Source of the DNA: Paraburkholderia sp. BL9I2N2
GTDB taxonomy: Bacteria > Pseudomonadota > Gammaproteobacteria > Burkholderiales > Burkholderiaceae
DNA length: 64,000 nucleotides
Direction: 5' to 3'
Assembly (NCBI RefSeq): GCF_004339745.1
Contig: NZ_SMGP01000001.1
Span: 2,666,001 to 2,730,000, forward strand
The notes below the pieces were generated by a model. The model did no database searches, had not been told where the DNA came from, and worked only from the letters and a program-made list of their open reading frames with translations. Positions 29,930 through 38,641 of the stretch are shown here, one piece after another. Both the position numbers and the translations under genes were made by a program. Position 1 is the stretch's first letter. Each line of letters starts with the position of its first letter.

Positions 29930-30643
29930 TCAATGCGTGCGCACCGCCAGGTAACCCAGCCAATGACGCTCGGCGCGGCGGAACAAAGCCACCAGCGCGA
30001 ACGACACCACGAGGTAAATCAGCGCCGCGAGGCCGAACGCGTCGAACGACTGGTAAGTGGCCGAGTTCGCGTCGCGCGCCACCTTCAGGATGTCCGGCAC
30101 CGTGGCCGTAAAGGCGACCGTGGTGGCGTGCAGCATCAGGATCACTTCGTTACTGTACAACGGCAAGGCCCGGCGCAGCGCGGACGGTATCACAATGCGC
30201 CGGTACATCGTGAACCAGCTCATGCCGTAGGCGCGGGCCGCTTCCACTTCGCCGTGCGAGGTCGAACGGATCGCGCCGGCGAAAATCTCCGTGGTGTACG
30301 CGCAGGTGTTCAGCGCGAAGGCGAGAATCGCGCAGTGAAAACCGCTGCGGAAGAATGCGTCCAGCACTTGATGCGAGCGCACGAATTCGAGGCTGTACAT
30401 GCCGGTATAGATCAGCAGCAGCTGCACGTACAGCGGCGTGCCGCGAAACACGTAAGTGTAAAGACGCACCGGCGTGGAGAGCCAGCGCTTCTTCGACACG
30501 CGCGCCACTGCCAGCGGAATCGCCAGCACGAAGCCGATGCCGATCGACGCCACCAGCAGCCACAGCGTGACCGCGAGGCCGGACATGCGCTGGCCGTCCC
30601 AGTACAGGAACGCGCGCCAGAATTGATTGAGGATGTCGATCAT
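29930..30643 (-). CDS. Basic amino-acid ABC transporter permease (HisM-like)
   Basis: One of the two membrane subunits; 237 residues with about five hydrophobic helices (LAVTLWLLVASIGIGFVLAI, LYVQLLLIYTGMYSL, VILMLHATTVAFTATV, LAALIYLVVSFALVALF). The cytoplasmic EAA-type loop reads HGEVEAARAYGMSWFTMYRR, as in HisM/ArtM. It lies 4 bases after the other permease gene and 81 bases before the ATPase start, in one operon. Partner of the HisQ-like subunit. Confidence 0.92.
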   Translation of the reverse strand: MIDILNQFWRAFLYWDGQRMSGLAVTLWLLVASIGIGFVLAIPLAVARVSKKRWLSTPVRLYTYVFRGTPLYVQLLLIYTGMYSLEFVRSHQVLDAFFRSGFHCAILAFALNTCAYTTEIFAGAIRSTSHGEVEAARAYGMSWFTMYRRIVIPSALRRALPLYSNEVILMLHATTVAFTATVPDILKVARDANSATYQSFDAFGLAALIYLVVSFALVALFRRAERHWLGYLAVRTH

Positions 30644-30647
30644 GGTC

Positions 30648-31349
30648 TTAGAGCTCCGCGTGCCGCACGCCGATCGAATAGCGCTTTTCCAGCCAGATCA
30701 GCACGAGATTCGAGGCGGTGGTGATCGCCAGATAGATCAGCGCGGCGACCAGGATGAAGAAGAACATGTTGAAGGTGCTTTTACCGGCGTCCTGCGCGGC
30801 TTTGACCACGTCGGCGAGACCGATGATCGACACCAGCGCCGTCGCCTTCACCAGCACCTGCCAGTTGTTGCCGATGCCCGGCAGCGCGAAACGCATCATC
30901 TGCGGGAACAGGATGCGTGTGAACACGCGCGCGCCGCTCATGCCGTACGCACTGCCTGCTTCGAGCTGGCCGCGCGGCACCGCCAGAAAGGCGCCGCGAA
31001 AGGTCTCGGTGAAGTACGCGCCGTAGATGAAGCCGAGCGTCAGCACGCCGGCCACGAACGGATCGATATCGAATTGCGGGAGATTCAGCGCGTCAGTGAG
31101 ATTGTTGACCGCGATCTGGATGCTGTAGAACAGCAGCAGCATCAGCACGAGGTCGGGCACCGAGCGGATCAGTGTCGTATAGCCGGTCGCGATTGCCCGC
31201 AGCGGGCGGCTGAACGAGAGTTTCGCCGCCGCGCCCGCGAGGCCGAGCAGCACGGCGGCCGCCAGCGACAGGACGGACAGCTCGATTGTCTGGATCGTGC
31301 CGGCCAGCAACACCGGACCAAAGCCGTATAGGAACACGCGTGTCTCCAT
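30648..31349 (-). CDS. Basic amino-acid ABC transporter permease (HisQ-like)
   Basis: The second membrane subunit, 233 residues from ATG 31349; the frame is open upstream to 31427. Hydrophobic segments include VLLAGTIQTIELSVLSLAAA, LVLMLLLFYSIQI and FILVAALIYLAITTASNLVL. The EAA loop is RGQLEAGSAYGMSGARVFTR. It is the first gene of the Q-M-P set, and no binding-protein gene precedes it; the nearest suitable receptor is at 17826-18620. The ribosome-binding site is weak (CTGG), so the start could be a little different. Confidence 0.9.
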   Translation of the reverse strand: METRVFLYGFGPVLLAGTIQTIELSVLSLAAAVLLGLAGAAAKLSFSRPLRAIATGYTTLIRSVPDLVLMLLLFYSIQIAVNNLTDALNLPQFDIDPFVAGVLTLGFIYGAYFTETFRGAFLAVPRGQLEAGSAYGMSGARVFTRILFPQMMRFALPGIGNNWQVLVKATALVSIIGLADVVKAAQDAGKSTFNMFFFILVAALIYLAITTASNLVLIWLEKRYSIGVRHAEL

Positions 31350-31606
31350 CCAGGTTGTTTGAGGATGTCTCGGACGGTATCGGCTTGTGTCTGCCCCACT
31401 CGTCCAGCATGGCGCGGAGTCTCGCAAGCGAAAATTAATTTCTCAAAGGCGCGCCGGCACTTTGTTGCGACGCAGCAAAGCGTGCTTTGGCGTGCCGTGC
31501 GGCTTGCAGGGCTTGGTTTTGCGGGGAATTGGGATTTGTTAGGCGGGGAACACGCGGCGAGCGCCGCCGCGATTTAGCAAGTTTCGGGTCGCTTTTTCGA
31601 TAGACG

Positions 31607-32560
31607 TCAGTCAATCCCCAACCTTGCCCGAATCGCGGGCAGCATATGTTCCACCGCCGCGCGCCCTTCCTCGATGGCCGGCGCCGCGCGGTGAAAGTCG
31701 AAAATCCCCATGCCGCCCAAACGCGGCTGGATGAGGATATCCGCCGGCTCACCCGCGAGGCGGCTGCGCGTAATCCGCACTTGCATGATGTCGATGCTTT
31801 GCGCGATCGAACTCAGCATGGACGGCACGCGCGCGCTCGGCGCGGGCGGCACGCGCACGTCGTCCGTGGCGCGCCCCTCCGCGGGCGCGAGCCAGCGCGG
31901 CCACGGCTTGCCGTTGCGGCGCAGTGCGAGCGGCGGCGGCGCGCTCGGATCGATGGCGGGTGTGTCGACCACCGCGCCGCCGAAATCGCGGCCGTTCAGA
32001 ATATCGTTGTTCAGATCGACGGCGATCACGCAGTCCGCGCGCATGCCACGCGCCACCGAAACAGGCACCGGGTTGCTCAAGCCGCCATCCACCAGCCAGA
32101 CACCGTTGTGCCACACCGGCGTGAAAATGCCCGGAATCGCAATCGACGCGCGCACCGCGTCGACCACACTGCCGTCCTGGAGCCAGCTTTCGCGGCCCGA
32201 ATCGAGTTCGGTGGCGACCGCCGCGAACGGCATGTTCAATTGCGCGATCGAACGGCCATTGAATTTGTCGGCGAACAGCTGGATCACCTTGCGCCCGCCG
32301 AGCAGCCCACCCGAGAGACGCAGATCGAGCAGGCGCACCACCGTTTGCCACGTGAGCCGCGCGACCCACTCCTCGAGCCAGTCGAGGTCGCCGTTTGCGT
32401 ACACCGCGCCCACCAGCGCGCCGATCGACGTGCCGCAGACCACATCGGGCTTGATGCCCGCATCGTGCAGCGCGCGAATCGCGCCGATATGCGCCCAGCC
32501 GCGCGCGGCGCCGCCCCCTAACACCAGCCCGATCCGGCTGTATCGACGTCGACGAATCAT
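31607..32560 (-). CDS. rssA: Patatin-like phospholipase (RssA-like)
   Basis: A serine acyl hydrolase of 317 residues with a Ser-Asp dyad: oxyanion motif LGGGAARGWAHIG, nucleophile elbow CGTSIGALVGA and the DGG motif in LVDGGLSNPVPV. No signal peptide is visible, so it is cytoplasmic. The C-terminal part (about 200-317) is variable, with a Pro/Ala-rich segment (PPAPSARVPS) before DIMQVRITRSRLAGEPADIL. RssA is the E. coli relative; natural substrates are not known. It is followed on the same strand by hisQ after a 257-base gap. Confidence 0.9.
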   Translation of the reverse strand: MIRRRRYSRIGLVLGGGAARGWAHIGAIRALHDAGIKPDVVCGTSIGALVGAVYANGDLDWLEEWVARLTWQTVVRLLDLRLSGGLLGGRKVIQLFADKFNGRSIAQLNMPFAAVATELDSGRESWLQDGSVVDAVRASIAIPGIFTPVWHNGVWLVDGGLSNPVPVSVARGMRADCVIAVDLNNDILNGRDFGGAVVDTPAIDPSAPPPLALRRNGKPWPRWLAPAEGRATDDVRVPPAPSARVPSMLSSIAQSIDIMQVRITRSRLAGEPADILIQPRLGGMGIFDFHRAAPAIEEGRAAVEHMLPAIRARLGID

Positions 32561-32588
32561 CTTCTTCCCCGCTTCTCTCTTCTAACTT

Positions 32589-33140
32589 CTATCGCCCTCG
32601 GATCACGTCCGAACGCGATGTCGTGTACACCTTCTGATACTGGTCGAAATGCACGTTGAAAATGCCCTCTTCGGTCACGCCGCCTTCACGCCACTTCCAG
32701 CTCCACACGGTTTCCGGCTTGAGCGGAAACACCGCGACCTGGCCGGGCTTGCCGAGCAGTCGGCGCACTTCGTCCTCGCTCATGCCCATGCGGATCTTCG
32801 CGAAGTTGGCAGCCGTCAGCACCTGGGTGATCGCCTGCAATTTGCCGTCACGATCGATGTCGACCATGTACGTATTCAGGCCTTGCGGGCCGCGCGGATA
32901 TTCGAAGCGTTTGGAACCGTCGGTGAACGTGCGCTCGGTTTCCGGCTTGCCCATCTGGTCGCGGATCTGCGCTTCGGTCGTGACGCCCGGCGTCATGTCC
33001 TTAAGCAACAACGCATCCGGTTTGACGGCGTTGAAAAATTCCTTGAGTTTTTGCACGGCTCGGTCGCTCGATTGGTCGTCGCAACCGGTCAGCGCGATGC
33101 ACGCGGCCAGCATGGCGACAGTCAGCAGTTTGAGGCTCAC
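32589..33140 (-). CDS. BamE/SmpA-like outer-membrane lipoprotein
   Basis: I chose GTG 33140, preceded by AGGAAAAACTCGCT, because it places a proper lipoprotein signal at the start (VSLKLLTVAMLAACIALTGC, lipobox LTGC). The 183-residue protein has two repeats of the SmpA/OmlA type: TPGVTTEAQIRDQMGKPETE and KIRMGMSEDEVRRLLGKPGQ, each followed by beta strands (KRFEYPRG, TVWSWKWREG). BamE has one such domain and belongs to the beta-barrel assembly machine; a double-domain lipoprotein is common in Burkholderia and its role is not established. It lies 28 bases upstream of rssA on the same strand. Confidence 0.82.
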   Translation of the reverse strand: MSLKLLTVAMLAACIALTGCDDQSSDRAVQKLKEFFNAVKPDALLLKDMTPGVTTEAQIRDQMGKPETERTFTDGSKRFEYPRGPQGLNTYMVDIDRDGKLQAITQVLTAANFAKIRMGMSEDEVRRLLGKPGQVAVFPLKPETVWSWKWREGGVTEEGIFNVHFDQYQKVYTTSRSDVIRGR

Positions 33141-33685
33141 AGCGAGTTTTTCCTGTACGGACGCAGGCTGCGAAGCCCGCATCCCGTTGTGTAGTGTCTG
33201 CTACAGGATAACCGCGCACGGGCAAAACCGCGAGCGGACGCGGCACGGCGGTGTGCGCGGTCGTACACGGTGATGGCGGCAAGAGGCTGGGACGGCGGGA
33301 GGAAAAGTGGCCAAGCAGACGGCAAAGCACGTTAAAAACCGGTGCCACAAGCAAAAAGGCGACGCTGTGCAAAGCGTCGCCGGGTCGGTCGATACGGTCA
33401 ACCGGAAAGTGAAAGCGGCCGACTGGCCGCCTGAAAACGAAGCACCGCGGACGACGCGCAGCGGTCTGGTCCCGGACGAAGCGGTGAGCAACCTTGGCTG
33501 CTGACCTTGCGCCATCGCCGGAATGGCAAACCGCTGCTTGATTGGCCGCCCTGGTCCCTCGATAAGCCTTCCAAGTGCAGTTAATCTAAACGGATTGGCG
33601 GGTTTAGACGAGAGCGCGTTTACACCGAATTGGCAGATGATTTGCGTTGGGCGGCGAGGCCTTCAACAGCTTTCGACGAGGCATT
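33141..33685. other. Intergenic region without supported gene
   Basis: The region spans 545 bases. It holds a clear minus-strand terminator (33353-33381) roughly 300 bases after the SfnB-like gene. The first part must contain the promoter for the lipoprotein-rssA pair. A 65-codon frame at 33307-33504 overlaps the terminator and shows no coding character. I see nothing else. Confidence 0.5.
33353..33381 (-). terminator. Rho-independent terminator
   Basis: On the minus strand GGCGACGCT pairs with AGCGTCGCC around a six-base loop (33358-33381), followed by TTTTT (complement of 33353-33357). This is the textbook form. It would end transcripts coming from the SfnB-like gene at 33686-34876. Confidence 0.85.
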
Positions 33686-34876
33686 TCAACCGCGCGAAAT
33701 CGATGCAAAACCCGCGCGTCCCGCCGCCTGCAGCACCGAGTCGTTTTGCGGCGTGTGAATCCGCGCGCACAGCACGTCGCGATAGTGACGCTCGAGTGGA
33801 TTGTCGCGCGAAAGACCGGGGTTGCCGCTCGCTTCGATCGCCAGTTGCACGGCCTCGATCGCCTGGTTCGTCACCGTGTATTTGACGAGCGGCGCCTCGT
33901 CGAGCGTCACGTGTTCGGCACGCGCGCTCGCGTCGAGCAGCACGCGATTGCTGAACAGCAGCGCGTCGATGCGGCCGAGCGTCTGCTGGAAGGCCGGCAG
34001 GCTCGACAGCGGCGCACCGAGATTGCCGGGCGCGCGGTCCACGGCCCATTGCGCGAACCAGTCGCGCGCGGCCCGCGCGACGCCGTCGTAGACCGCCGAC
34101 AACAGCACGCTCATCCACGCCACGCCGAGCGCATCGAGCCCGGCGCCCGGCGCGCCCGGCGGATGCGCATCCACTGCCTGCGCGGCCGGCACGAACACGT
34201 TGTCGAACACCAGTTCGTGACTGCCGGTGGCGCGCATGCCAAGATGATTCCATTCGTTGCCCACTCGCACGCCGGGCGTGTCGCGGTGCACCAGCCACAC
34301 GCCGACGCGCGGCGGCGTCTCGTCGCTGCGCGCCCACACCGCGAGCCAGGTGAGACCGGGACTGCCGGTCGAATACAGTTTGCTGCCGTCGATCACCCAG
34401 CCGTCCGCGCGGCGCTTCGCGATCGTCGACGGCAAGCCACCGCGCGCGGGCGTGCCGTGTTCGGGTTCGACACGCAGCGAGTTGATCAACGCGCCCTCAC
34501 GCACCGCATCGCGCGCCACGCGTTCGCGCAGTTCGACCGGACAGTGCGGATTGCCCTGCAAGCGATGATGAAACAGATACTGCATCACCAGCACCAGCGC
34601 CGTGGACGGCTCGCCGCGCGCCACCGCGCGCACCACCTTCAAGGCCTGCGGCAGGCTCGCGCCCGCGCCGCCGAACGCTGCGGGCACCGTCAGCGAAAGC
34701 AGATCGAACTCGTGCAGGCGCGCGAGATTCGCATGCGGGAATTCAGCCGTGCGGTCATGGTGCGCGGCGCTCGCGGCGAACTCATTCGTGAGTTGCGCCA
34801 GCAATGCGTCGAATGCATCGCTATCGAGCGGCGGATGACGCCGTGTCACGGCGCTGTCGGCAATCGGGGCATTCAT
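33686..34876 (-). CDS. Acyl-CoA dehydrogenase-like flavoprotein (SfnB/DszC type)
   Basis: The 396-residue protein has the acyl-CoA dehydrogenase fold with FAD-dependent signatures (LTVPAAFGGAGASLPQALKV, GWVIDGSKLYSTGSP, WNHLGMRATGSHELVFDNVF). In members acting on acyl-CoA a Glu is the catalytic base; the relatives here (SfnB, DszC) work instead as flavin monooxygenases or related enzymes in organosulfur metabolism. It is 22 bases downstream of an SsuA-like binding-protein gene, which supports a sulfur role. The exact substrate cannot be read from sequence. A terminator lies about 300 bases downstream. Confidence 0.75.
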   Translation of the reverse strand: MNAPIADSAVTRRHPPLDSDAFDALLAQLTNEFAASAAHHDRTAEFPHANLARLHEFDLLSLTVPAAFGGAGASLPQALKVVRAVARGEPSTALVLVMQYLFHHRLQGNPHCPVELRERVARDAVREGALINSLRVEPEHGTPARGGLPSTIAKRRADGWVIDGSKLYSTGSPGLTWLAVWARSDETPPRVGVWLVHRDTPGVRVGNEWNHLGMRATGSHELVFDNVFVPAAQAVDAHPPGAPGAGLDALGVAWMSVLLSAVYDGVARAARDWFAQWAVDRAPGNLGAPLSSLPAFQQTLGRIDALLFSNRVLLDASARAEHVTLDEAPLVKYTVTNQAIEAVQLAIEASGNPGLSRDNPLERHYRDVLCARIHTPQNDSVLQAAGRAGFASISRG

Positions 34877-34898
34877 GCGGACACTCCGGCTGGCCTCG

Positions 34899-35924
34899 TC
34901 AAGGCAAAGGGAAGCTGCGATCGAAGCTCGGGCGCACGTCCAGATGCGCGCGGATCACATTGGCGGCTTCGTAGGTGTCCGCCGTGCGCTGCTGTGCGGC
35001 CACGACGCTGTCGTCGATCACTACCGGATGCACCTGGCCGCGCTGATAGACGGTCTTCAGCACATCGGTCGGCAGGCCCGTGACACGCGACTGCATCGCT
35101 GCGACTTCGTCGGGATGCGAGAGCGCCCAGCGCTGGCCGATCGCGACGCGCCGCAGGAAGTCGGCGAGTTGTTCGCGTTTGTCGGTGATCGCGCGTTCAG
35201 TGGCGACCTGATAGCTCAGCCCTTCCGACAGACCGACGCCGTTGGCGATGATGCGGTCGTGATCGCGCGCTTCTCCGAGCGCCGTGTACGGGTCCCACAC
35301 CGACCATGCGTCGACACTGCCCGAGGCAAGCGCCGCTTTCGCATCGGCGGGCGCGAGGAATACGAAGGTGACGTCGGTGAGCGGCACGTTGGCCTTTTTC
35401 AATGCGGCCAGCGCGAGGTAGTGGCCAATCGAGCCGCGCGTCGTGGCAATGCGCTTGCCCTTCAGACTCGCCGCGTCGTTGAGCGGCGACTGTGCGCCGA
35501 CCACGATCGCCAGATCCAGCGGATTAGAGCGCGTCGCCGCGACCGCCCTCACCCGCGCGCCGGCGGCCAGCGCGAAGACGAGCGGCGCGTCACCGAGACC
35601 GCCGACGTCGACCGCACCCGCATTCAATGCTTCACCAAGCGGCTGCGCTGCCGGGAAGTTGAACCATTCGATCTTGTACGGCAGGTCTTTCAACTGGCCG
35701 GACGCTTCGAGAATGCCGCGCGTTTGCAAGGCTTGATCGCCGACCTTGAGCACCGGCAGATCGGCGGCATACGATGGCGCGGCGCACAGCAACGCTGACG
35801 CAGCAAGCGCGGCAACGCCGGGCGTTACAGACCATGCACGTCGCAGAACAGATCGGATTGCGAAAGAAAAACGGGAAGTCGTCATGGGCAGCGCGTGTGT
35901 CGTGGCAGCGAGTTGATTTGCCAT
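34899..35924 (-). CDS. SsuA-like ABC substrate-binding protein 1 (sulfonate type)
   Basis: A periplasmic receptor of 341 residues; ATG 35885 (residue 14) is an alternative start. The signal peptide ends at APSYAAD. The NMT1/SsuA pattern is clear: LKVGDQALQTRGILEASGQL, YKIEWFNFPAAQPLGEALNA, VGGLGDAPLVFALAAGARVR, LKGKRIATTRGSIGHYLALA and SGSVDAWSVWDPY. The genes for a permease and ATPase do not follow; instead an SfnB-like flavoprotein gene does. A LysR gene is divergent, with 148 bases between. It probably binds an aliphatic sulfonate or sulfate ester. Confidence 0.87.
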   Translation of the reverse strand: MANQLAATTHALPMTTSRFSFAIRSVLRRAWSVTPGVAALAASALLCAAPSYAADLPVLKVGDQALQTRGILEASGQLKDLPYKIEWFNFPAAQPLGEALNAGAVDVGGLGDAPLVFALAAGARVRAVAATRSNPLDLAIVVGAQSPLNDAASLKGKRIATTRGSIGHYLALAALKKANVPLTDVTFVFLAPADAKAALASGSVDAWSVWDPYTALGEARDHDRIIANGVGLSEGLSYQVATERAITDKREQLADFLRRVAIGQRWALSHPDEVAAMQSRVTGLPTDVLKTVYQRGQVHPVVIDDSVVAAQQRTADTYEAANVIRAHLDVRPSFDRSFPLP

Positions 35925-35934
35925 CGACGATAAG

Positions 35935-35992
35935 GCAGGCCCTTGTATAAGACAAACGCATTATTCTGCTAAGCAAATATGCGAAATTTTCT
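35935..35992. promoter_or_regulatory. AT-rich divergent promoter region
   Basis: Between the SsuA-like gene and the divergent LysR gene the sequence is markedly AT-rich (GTATAAGACAAACGCATTAT, AAGCAAATATGCGAAATTTT). This fits a LysR-controlled divergent promoter. I cannot fix a particular operator. Confidence 0.4.
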
Positions 35993-36072
35993 TACACGGC
36001 CGATGCGGGTACGCGCCGACGCGGGTATCATCGAGCGCATTCTTTTGCGCCTCTATCCGCTCACCGCTCATC

Positions 36073-36984
36073 ATGAAGATCGACGAAATCGACGCCTACG
36101 TCACCGTGATTCGCTGTCAATCGCTGCAGCAGGCAGCGCTCTCGCTCGGCCTCACGCAACCGGCGATCACGCGCCGCTTGCAGAATTTCGAAGAAGCGCT
36201 CGGCGTCGAACTGCTCGACCGCAATACGCGTCCGCTGAACGCGACGGCCACGGGACGCATCGTCTACGAACAATGTCGCGTGATCCAGCGCGAACTCGAT
36301 GTGCTGCGCGAGATCGTCGCCACCGACACACCGCCAGTCGGCACGCTGCGGCTCGGCGTCGCGCAGACGATTGCGGATATCGCGCTGACCGAGGCGATGC
36401 GCGTTCTGAAGACGGACTATCCCGACTTGCAGGCGCGCGCGTCGACCGGTTGGGGCAGTCAACTGCTGCAACGCGTCGAACAGGGCGAACTCGACGCGGC
36501 GGCGATCCTGCTGCCCGGCAACAAGACCTTCGACGACTCGCTGTCGGCCCGCTCGCTAGGTCGCATCAAACTGGCGGTGGTCGCGCGGAAAGGGCTGCTG
36601 AAAAAGCGCGCGCATACGCTGGCGGAATGCCAGTCGATCGGTTGGGTGTTGAACCCGGACGGCTGCGGTTTCCGCGACGGCCTGCAACGCGCGCTCACCG
36701 GGCTCGGGCTCGCCCTCAAGCTGAACCTGGAAACGCTTGGCACCGAATTGCAATTGCAGCTCGTCGCGGACGGCAACGGTCTGGGTCTCGTGCCGCTGCC
36801 GTTACTGCAGATGAGCGCCCACGCAGACACGCTCGATATCATTCCGATCAGCGACTTCAAGCCGCTGATCGACATCTGGCTCGTGCAGCCGCGCGTGCTC
36901 GGCAAACTGCAACAGCCTGTCGAACGTTTCGGCGCGGCTGTCGAGCGGCAGTTCAAGGAAGCGCGCGCGCAGCGCGCGGCCTGA
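36073..36984 (+). CDS. LysR-family regulator of the sulfur region
   Basis: A regulator of 303 residues. The HTH is at the N-terminus (AYVTVIRCQSLQQAALSLGL, TQPAITRRLQNFEEALGVEL), followed by the effector domain (VGTLRLGVAQTIADIALTEA, GELDAAAILLPGNKTFDDSL, LVADGNGLGLVPLPLLQM). It is divergent from the SsuA-like/SfnB-like pair and convergent with the rhodanese operon, so it most likely controls organosulfur uptake. It is too far from CysB-type sequences for me to assign a name. Confidence 0.88.
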   Translation: MKIDEIDAYVTVIRCQSLQQAALSLGLTQPAITRRLQNFEEALGVELLDRNTRPLNATATGRIVYEQCRVIQRELDVLREIVATDTPPVGTLRLGVAQTIADIALTEAMRVLKTDYPDLQARASTGWGSQLLQRVEQGELDAAAILLPGNKTFDDSLSARSLGRIKLAVVARKGLLKKRAHTLAECQSIGWVLNPDGCGFRDGLQRALTGLGLALKLNLETLGTELQLQLVADGNGLGLVPLPLLQMSAHADTLDIIPISDFKPLIDIWLVQPRVLGKLQQPVERFGAAVERQFKEARAQRAA

Positions 36985-37039
36985 GCCGCGCCGCCCTCGC
37001 TCACTTCGCCTGTTCGACGGTTTCGTCGCAGCAAACCGC

Positions 37040-38641
37040 TCAGATCACGCGAAACCCATGCGTACCGTCGCGCCCGAGTTGCGCGACGAGCCCATACTCC
37101 CATTCCAGATACGCGTTCATCGCTTCGCGCGCGTTATCGGTGCCCTCATAAGGCCGCCGGTAACGATCGATGCGCCCCGACGCCATGCGCGTCTCGCCGC
37201 TCTCGAGCGGCAAGCCCGCTTCGATCCACGCCGTCGTGCCCCCGCTCAGCACCTGCACCGGCTTGCCGGTCAATGCCGCAACGTCGGGAGCGGCGAAGCG
37301 CGCGAGCTCGCCGCTGCCACAGGTCACGACGAAATGCTGCGCATCCGGCAGCTTGTGCAGTGCCTTCTCGAGTTCGCCGCGAATCACGAACCACGCGCCG
37401 GGAATATGCCGCTTCACGTAATTCGCGCTGCTGGTGAAATCGAGCACCGCGGTGCCTCGCGATTGCAGCAACGTGACCAGTCCGGCCGGCGTGATCTCGT
37501 CGGCGTCGGGCGCCGTGGGCGCATGGCGAACCGCGGGCGCCGCGCCCTTCTCGCCGAAGTCCGCCGCCATCAAACCATCGACGACATACACCTCGATATT
37601 CATCTGCGCGAGCCATGACGCGGTCATGTTCGCGCGCACGCCGTCGTTATCCGCGAGGATCACGCGCGCGCCGCGCACCGGCGCGAACATATCGGTTTCC
37701 TGCACGAGCTGGCCGCCCGGCGCGCTGCGAAAACCGGGCACGTGGCCCGCTTCGTATTCTTCCGGCGTGCGCACGTCGAAGCGATACACGGTGCGCACCG
37801 CTTCGCCGGCCCAGCGGCGCGCTTCATCGCGTGAGGTGCGGCCCACCTTCGCGCGATCCGCCACCGTGCGCGCCGAATCGGCGGCGGCCAGACGTAGCTG
37901 ATCGTCGACAATCGGCTCGAACCTGCGCGAACTGCCGTGCGCGAGCGCCTGGCCAGCCAGCGTCCAGCCGATGGTGCCATTGCGCAGCGCCGCAACCGGG
38001 TTCGGCACACCCGCGTTGATCAGCGACTGCGCACCGATAATGCTGCGCGTGCGCCCCGCGCAATTGACGATGATCCGCGTCGCCGGATTCGGCGCAAGCT
38101 GGCGCGCGCGCAGCACCAGTTCCGCGCCCGGCACGCTGATGCTGCCGGGAATATTCATGGTGTGATATTCGTCGAAACGGCGTGCGTCGAGCACCACCGC
38201 GTCGGCTTCGTGATCGAGCAGCGCCTGCACTTGCGGCGCGGTCAGCGACGGCGTATGACGCACGCTCTCCACCAGTTCGCCGAACGCCTTGCTCGGCACA
38301 TTGACGTCCTGGAACAGTTCGCCGCCGGCCGCGCGCCAACCTTGCAAACCGCCTTCAAGCAGAGCGACGTCGGTATAGCCCAGCTCGCCTAGACGGCGCG
38401 CGGCACGTTCGGCGAGTCCTTCGCCGGAATCGAACACCACGATGGGCACCGCCTGGCGCGGCAAGCGCACGGGCGCGTCGAGTTCGAGCCGCGACAGCGG
38501 CAGATTGGCGGCAAACAGCGGATGACTGCGGGCGTGCGGATCTTCCTCGCGCACGTCGACGAGCGCGATTTCCTCGCGTTCGAGCAGTGCGCGGCGCACG
38601 TCTTCGAATGATCGGGTACGAAATGCCTGAACGAAACTCAT
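37040..38641 (-). CDS. Four-domain rhodanese (sulfurtransferase)
   Basis: A 533-residue protein built from four rhodanese modules. The active-site loop of domain 1 reads VFDSGEGLAE without Cys, domain 2 reads VNCAGRTRS with Cys near residue 194, domain 3 reads LADNDGVRAN without Cys, and domain 4 reads VTCGSGELA with Cys near residue 441. Active and inactive modules therefore alternate, as in tandem rhodaneses. The enzyme would move sulfane sulfur from a persulfide or thiosulfate to a thiol acceptor. No signal peptide, so cytoplasmic. The start overlaps the thiol dioxygenase end by 4 bases; it is the last gene of a five-gene sulfur operon. Confidence 0.88.
   Translation of the reverse strand: MSFVQAFRTRSFEDVRRALLEREEIALVDVREEDPHARSHPLFAANLPLSRLELDAPVRLPRQAVPIVVFDSGEGLAERAARRLGELGYTDVALLEGGLQGWRAAGGELFQDVNVPSKAFGELVESVRHTPSLTAPQVQALLDHEADAVVLDARRFDEYHTMNIPGSISVPGAELVLRARQLAPNPATRIIVNCAGRTRSIIGAQSLINAGVPNPVAALRNGTIGWTLAGQALAHGSSRRFEPIVDDQLRLAAADSARTVADRAKVGRTSRDEARRWAGEAVRTVYRFDVRTPEEYEAGHVPGFRSAPGGQLVQETDMFAPVRGARVILADNDGVRANMTASWLAQMNIEVYVVDGLMAADFGEKGAAPAVRHAPTAPDADEITPAGLVTLLQSRGTAVLDFTSSANYVKRHIPGAWFVIRGELEKALHKLPDAQHFVVTCGSGELARFAAPDVAALTGKPVQVLSGGTTAWIEAGLPLESGETRMASGRIDRYRRPYEGTDNAREAMNAYLEWEYGLVAQLGRDGTHGFRVI

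Noticed and set aside
28775..30724. Plus-strand open frame of 649 codons
   Set aside because: It covers the ABC transporter genes in antisense. Composition is that of a shadow frame.
33307..33504. Possible 65-residue protein in the gap before the SfnB-like gene
   Set aside because: It overlaps a perfect minus-strand terminator, has no Shine-Dalgarno site, and its composition resembles random high-GC sequence.
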